Source: Azolla pinnata
Lineage: Eukaryota > Streptophyta > Polypodiopsida > Salviniales > Salviniaceae
Direction of reading: 5' to 3'
Assembly (NCBI GenBank): GCA_037176905.1
Contig: JBBBWG010005914.1
Coordinates: forward strand, 1-27,343
Length of the DNA: 27,343 bases
Both the position numbers and the translations under genes were made by a program. Numbering within the stretch: the stretch's first letter is position 1; each line of letters opens with the position of its first letter. Positions 22,742 through 27,343 of the stretch are shown here, one piece after another. A model generated the notes under the pieces. It did not search any database. It was not told where the DNA came from and saw only the letters and a program-made list of their open reading frames with translations.

Positions 22742-22861
22742 CATGGCTTCTTCCCTCTTCTTCCTTCTTCTTCTTCTTTCTTCTTCTTTCTTCTTCTTCG
22801 CTCCTTTCTTCTTCTTCTTCTTCTTCTTCTTCTTCTTCTTCTTCTTCTTCTTCTTCTTCTT
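22742..22861. repeat. (CTT)n / (GAA)n microsatellite
   Basis: About 120 bases of CTT triplets with a few interruptions (CTTT, CGCTCC). Lies upstream of NADK2; on the NADK2 sense strand it reads GAA/AAG. Confidence 0.95.
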
Positions 22862-22869
22862 TACCGTCG

Positions 22870-23300
22870 TCATCATCACCATGTACCATCATCACCATGC
22901 CTGCATGCATCACCACATGCAGCAGCACCATCACCATCACCATCATTATGATCATCACCATCACCATCATCACCACCATCATCACCATCACCATCATCAC
23001 CACCATCATCACCACCATCATCACCACCACCATCACCACCACCATCACCACCATCATCACCATCACCACATGCAGCAGCACCATCACCATCATTATGATC
23101 ATCACCATCACCATCATCACCACCACCATCACCACCATCACCATCACCACCACCATCACCACCATCATCACCACCACCATCATCATCACCACCACCACCA
23201 TCACCATCATCACTACCACCACCATCACCATCATCACCACCACCACCACCATCATCATCACCACCACCATCACCATCACCAACATCATCATCATCCCCAT
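22870..23300. repeat. CAT/CAC triplet array with an internal duplication
   Basis: About 430 bases of mixed CAT and CAC triplets. It contains two copies, 153 bases apart (from 22914 and from 23067), of a segment starting CACATGCAGCAGCACC and including a TTATGATCATC landmark, so part of the array grew by segmental duplication. All three top-strand frames are open through it because CAT/CAC triplets give no stops. One gives a poly-histidine frame running to 23780 that has no good claim to be a gene. Confidence 0.93.
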
Positions 23301-23396
23301 GTACCACCATCATCTCCATCTGCCAGCACCATGCATCACCGCATGCAACGCCATCGTTTCCGCATACCAACGGCCATGCATGCAACCAGGCAAAAC

Positions 23397-23416
23397 GCAT
23401 GCATGCATGCATGCAT
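23397..23416. repeat. (GCAT)5 tetranucleotide repeat
   Basis: Self-complementary GCAT units; each junction creates CATGCATG, the RY motif. A second tract lies at 23548-23569. Confidence 0.9.
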
Positions 23417-23547
23417 TGCATCAGGCAACACCGCATGTAGCACCCACCGCCATCATCCCCATGTGCCATCGCCATGCATCACATCAGGCGACAGACCATG
23501 CCTCGCCGCACGTAGCACCCATCATCATCATCCCCATGTGCCATCAC

Positions 23548-23569
23548 CATGCATGCATGCATGCATGCA
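23548..23569. repeat. (ATGC)n tetranucleotide repeat
   Basis: Second run of alternating GCAT units within the CAT-rich region upstream of NADK2. Self-complementary. Confidence 0.9.
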
Positions 23570-23730
23570 CCAGGAGGCAACACCATGCATCACCACTTGC
23601 AGCGGTATGGTCATCATCTCCATGAACCATCACCATGGATACATCATCCAACACCAACACCATCATCACCAACACCACCACCACCACCACCATCGTCATC
23701 ATCATCACTATCACCATCATCATCACCCAG

Positions 23731-23885
23731 CATGCATGGATCACCATCATCATCACCCAGCATGCATGGATCAGCACTAGCATCACCATGCATGGATCAG
23801 CACCAGCATCACCATGCATGGATCAGCACCAGCATCACCATGCATGGATCAGCACCAGCATCACCATGCATGCATGCATGCATCA
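23731..23885. repeat. 26-bp minisatellite (4 copies) with related 30-bp unit and GCAT tail
   Basis: Four adjacent 26-base units at 23761, 23787, 23813 and 23839, each starting CATGCATGGATCAGCA; the first differs by one base from the others. A related 30-base unit (CATGCATGGATCACCATCAT...) precedes them at 23731, and a CATGCATGCATG run follows from 23865. Confidence 0.95.
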
Positions 23886-26091
23886 TATGATGACCATATC
23901 CTCTGCTTGTGCTGCTTCGTTGTTCAGGCTCGACAGATCCACAGCTCAAGCGCCTAACTGTCGTTTTCGACGACAACTGGCCCAAAGTCATCTATCTGAT
24001 CCAACCCCCGACTGACTCCATGTTCATCCTTTCTGATTGGGGTCCTCGATGTCGGTCGAGATCCAAGTCACTCTTATTGCCAATGAAGATCCTCGAGATT
24101 CGAACCTCGATATTCTGATATCGATTCCTTCGGTTCTGAGCACCGCCGACGTATAATGCATCGACTCAGGTCTGTTCGGATTTATCCGGATCGTGGATCC
24201 GACGCTGCCAGTTACCATAAAAACTTGGTAGAAAAACATCGCGTCAATCGATCAACCGACATGCTTGCACGAATGCCGAGTGGTGAACAACTAGATTTCG
24301 AGGATCGGTGGTTTGTGCTGCGAAACCATCGAACGAACGAACACAGTGTGCCCCAAGTAAACAATCTTAATCTCGGACTCAGTAATGATGCACGTCCTGT
24401 CGTTCATCCAAGCATGTGCCCCCATAACAGGAATGTCTTCTTGTTGTATTCTTGTTTTTCTTCTTGTCTTCCGAGTCTATCATTGCCTACGAGCTTCGAG
24501 TGCGACATTGATTTTCAGCAAGAAAATCTCGTTATAGTCTCGTCGTTTCATCGTTCCTATCCGTGGGAGCAACATCTCCTAACGACAAATTTGCAGTGCT
24601 CCTAACGACCGCGTTTACTTAGGCACAAATATGTTGCTGCTCTTGACGTCGGGAAGAATGATGATTCGAATTCTCGTGAACCCCGATCCCCTCTTCGAGT
24701 CAGGATGTGCCAGAAGAGTGGATCGATCGCTATCAACCACGAGTGGCCAGCAGGTTTGACAACAGTAAACATGAGGTCTTGTGGTTGGTGTAGCAAGTAC
24801 ACGGGATTCTAGTGCACACACAAGATGAAAGAGCAAAGTTTGATAAAAATACAGGAACGAATGTAGCAAAACAATCGAGAAGTTAGAGGGCCTCTTAATT
24901 TATACAAGTGAGAAGTGGGTGCCTTCGCATGCTGAGAAACAGTCGCACACACACACTTGGTTGTATCAAAATGTTTTATTTGTCAGAGCCCATCCTAATC
25001 ACGGTTGGTTTCGCTCTTGCTGTGATGCAGCATTTTCGAATCGATTCTCGTTGCTTTTGATCGAGTTCCGACACTCGAAGCCAGACAACTTTTTTTCTAC
25101 GGAAGAAGCGCCGATCGATCGGTCGACGACTTATACGTGTACAAAGCTTGGATCCCCGCCCCGCGAAAAGAAGTAAAGGTTCACTAAATGTGGGGGGGTG
25201 TTTGGCCACTTTTGTCCAAGTCTAAGGGGCCAAAAAACGTCGGTGTTCTCGCAATGCGAGACATCAGACAAACTCCCTACAAGTGCTTCACTGGACATAT
25301 CGACGCATTTTTTATTTTTTTGTACTTGTCGACGAACCGAACGGAAGCTCTTCGCTTTTGTCTGGGTCCTGCCTGGGATTGGCTCTCAAAGTGAACACAG
25401 AAAGTCCTTTCTAGTGTCATATAGACAGGTTTCGAACTCACGACGTGGCATCTGTACTCTCGGTTGCATTGAGGTCTCCTGTAGAGAGATTTGTATAGAG
25501 AGAATCAACCCTCTTAATTTTTGAGTTTTCAAGTACCACATGCTGTAATCAGGCATTGCCTGGGCATGGGACCCACAATACCTTGCATGCCACTCTTGGG
25601 TTTGTCAAACATACTTTCCTGATAGATCTGGAAGAGCCACTGTTTCGAGCTTTCTCTTCGCTAACTAATGACAAGATATTATCTTTTTTGTTATAGAAAG
25701 GAGAGAGACCCCCCCTTTTTTTTTTCTTGACCCCAGTTTCTCCGTCGAATTCGGGAGGGGCGTAACCAACAAGAGGGAGCATGAACTGGCGGAGCTTTAA
25801 AAAAAAAAAGAACAGATCTGTGGAAGCTCGACAACGATGGGCATTGATCTGATCGATCGCATATGCCGATAACATTCCAACCTCCCACAAAGCTTCTCAT
25901 CATCATCATCATCATCATCAACAACAACATCTTCATCAGCATCAGCATCTTCATCAGGGTGGTCTTGATGCCAAGCTCAAGGGTCAGAGGAAAAACCTCT
26001 AGCAGTTAGTCCTGCTATCGGATCTTATACAGAGTGTGTTACGAGCATGACCATAATGCAGCTCTACTGCAGTTTCTGTGCGATTCGACCG
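23886..26091. other. Intergenic DNA, no gene recognised
   Basis: Rich in CG and TCGA words up to about 25500, unlike the genic AT-rich sequence. Open frames are short, lack start context and show no similarity I know. A LTR-like stretch with a TATA on the minus strand near 24897-24908 is discussed as a finding. A T run near 25717 and an A run near 25800 lie close to each other. I see no RNA gene. Confidence 0.6.
25898..25957. repeat. CAT microsatellite with imperfect CATCAG/CTTCAT tail
   Basis: Seven CAT triplets (25898-25918), then ACA repeats and imperfect CATCAG and CTTCAT units. The minus-strand methionine run that results is a repeat effect. Confidence 0.85.
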
Positions 26092-26102
26092 TATATATAT
26101 AT
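26092..26102 (+). promoter_or_regulatory. TATA-like element, rightward
   Basis: TATATATATA followed 40 to 80 bases later by an A/C-rich stretch and CAG-rich sequence that could be a transcript leader. The next ATG at 26251 opens only a seven-codon frame, and a possible donor (CG|GTGAGAAG) lies at about 26236. If real, the gene lies mostly beyond the window. Weak evidence: TATA words also arise by chance. Confidence 0.25.
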
Positions 26103-26399
26103 GGCATGGCCTCCACCTCCGAACAGCAAGCAGTTTAGTTATTAGCCACTCCAAAAACACACAGACAGCAGAGCAGAGTGTGGTCCGAACCAAGACCTCG
26201 AAACTGCAACAGCTGTTTCAGAGCCCGAATCCGTCGGTGAGAAGCCAGAGGATGCGGCGGAGGTCCCGCGCATAGCACGTCAAACTGCATCTGCAAACTT
26301 GTTCAATCTTCTTTTTTTTTTTTTTAAAGAATAAAGGGAATAAGAGAAGGTATAGTTTTGCTCCTGCTCTGCGAGTAACAGCGCTAACTAAAGCGTGTT

Positions 26400-27032
26400 G
26401 CCCCCAGCTCCGATCGATCCAAAACCCAGATCGATCCATCCCCCCTTGGGGTTTCGATCGATCCAAAACCCAAATTGATGGATCGATCCGAAACCCAAGT
26501 TCCTCCTCGGGTTTCGACCGATCGATCCATCCATCCATCCATCCTCCTCGGGTTTCGGTCAATCCAAAACCCAGATCGATGGATCAATCCAAAACCTAGA
26601 TCGGTCCATTGTCCTTGGGTTTCGATCGATTCGAAACCCAAGCCGATGGATCGATCCAAAACGCAGATCGACCGATCGGTGCAAAACCCACATCGGTCGA
26701 CCGGTCGATGCAAAACCCAGATCGACTGATCCAAAACCCAGATCGAGCGATCGATCGATCCAAGACCCAGATCGAGCGATCGGCTGATCCAGAAAGCAGA
26801 TCGAGCCAGATCGACCTAGATCGATCGATCCGAAACCCAGATCGACTGATCCAAAACCCAGATTGAGTGATCGATCGATCCAAGACCCAGATCGAGCGAT
26901 CGACTGATCCAGAACGCAGATCGACCCAGATCGACCGATCCAGAATGCAGATCGACCCAGATCGACCGATCCAAAACCCAGATCGGCCCAGATCGACCGA
27001 TCCAAAACCCAGATCCGACCGATCGAAACCCA
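26400..27032. repeat. GATC-rich satellite, ~21-bp core, 120-bp higher-order period
   Basis: Built from a variable core of about 21 bases, roughly GATCGACYGATCCAAAACCCA, with both strands rich in self-complementary GATCGATC. From 26720 the units follow a 120-base pattern: the segment 26720-26839 recurs from 26840 at nearly every position before degenerating. The left part is more diverged and contains CCATCCATCC and GGGTTTCG variants. The minus-strand frames with repeated Asp-Arg-Ser and Trp-Val-Leu are shadows of the repeat. Confidence 0.9.
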
Positions 27033-27194
27033 TGATCAGCTGGCCTAGGAGCTGGAATGGGAAGAGGCTGCTTGTCCTCCTCCCCTCCCCATGAACACAC
27101 AACACAACAAAACAAAAAACATCAAACATGTAAAGAAAAACTTGTGCATCAAGAGAGAAGAGCAGAACAAGAGCAAAAAAACAGAGAAAAACAG

Positions 27195-27299
27195 AGAGCA
27201 AGAAAGAAGAAGAAGAAAGAAAGGAAGAAGAAGAAGAAGAAGAAGGAAGATCAGAAGAAGAAGAAGAAGAAGAAGAAGAAGAAGAAGAAGAAGAAGAGG
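27195..27299. repeat. (AAG)n array near the right edge
   Basis: Purine-only AAG/GAAAG repeat with a small break (GGAAGATC) near 27245. It is followed by 44 bases of non-repeat purine- and C-rich sequence to the window end, in which I cannot assign a gene. Confidence 0.9.
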
Positions 27300-27343
27300 G
27301 GCCCTCACTCCCAAGAACCTCTCCCCGAAGAAGAGGAAGGACC

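Noticed and set aside
22870..23300. CRISPR-like array
   Set aside because: There are no regular repeat-spacer units; it is a drifting CAT/CAC triplet array, and the genes around it are plant nuclear genes.
24085..24110. tRNA T-arm-like word (GATTCGAACC reading as GGTTCGAATC on the minus strand)
   Set aside because: The T stem has a mismatch, and I could find no acceptor, D or anticodon arms at the right distances.
25425..25455. GGTTTCGAACTCACGAC as a tRNA 3' half
   Set aside because: Such words are common in plant repeats; no pairing partners for the acceptor or anticodon stems were found.
25691..25954. Minus-strand methionine-rich frame
   Set aside because: It is the shadow of the CAT microsatellite at 25898-25957.
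26400..27032. Interstitial telomere array based on AAACCC words
   Set aside because: The unit reads CCAAAACCCAGATC, without the CCCTAAA register of plant telomeres.
26559..27201. Minus-strand frames of repeated Asp-Arg-Ser/Trp-Val-Leu units
   Set aside because: Three frames are open in parallel because the GATC satellite lacks stops on that strand; units vary without any bias to silent changes that I can see.

Overview
The window is nuclear DNA of a land plant. It carries two intron-rich protein genes, both of classic plant families, that converge tail to tail. The flanks are dominated by triplet microsatellites and short satellite arrays. I cannot fix the lineage. Both proteins are full length but clearly diverged from the Arabidopsis sequences I remember, so a spore-bearing or early-diverging lineage is possible; this is inference only.

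Layout. Positions 1-840 hold AAG, TG and GA-rich simple repeats. Positions 841-1912 are a probable promoter and leader with small upstream ORFs and a diverged internal duplication. Positions 1913-15432 (+) hold a complete callose synthase (GT48, best match CalS5/GSL2), for which I could build a 42-exon model in continuous phase giving 1915 residues. Positions 15433-16311 are the convergent spacer. Positions 16312-22332 (-), or up to 22587 with a longer start, hold a complete plastid-type NAD kinase (NADK2 class) in 8 exons. Positions 22590-23890, upstream of NADK2, hold CTT, CAT/CAC and GCAT repeats and a 26-bp minisatellite. Positions 23890-26090 contain no gene I can support. Near 26092 there is a TATA-like site pointing right, followed by a GATC-rich satellite (26400-27032) with a 120-bp higher-order period, and then more AAG repeat to the window end.

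The two genes are not known to act in one pathway. CalS5 makes (1,3)-beta-glucan at the plasma membrane, in known plants around developing pollen or spores. NADK2 makes NADP in the chloroplast. I see no operon-like or defence-like system and no clear undescribed system. The most useful leads are a GC-AG intron that stays in frame if retained, a run of seven tandem AG acceptors that also encodes a polyglutamine tract, chained minimal uORFs, a cysteine-less phosphatase-like pocket in NADK2, and the structured satellites.
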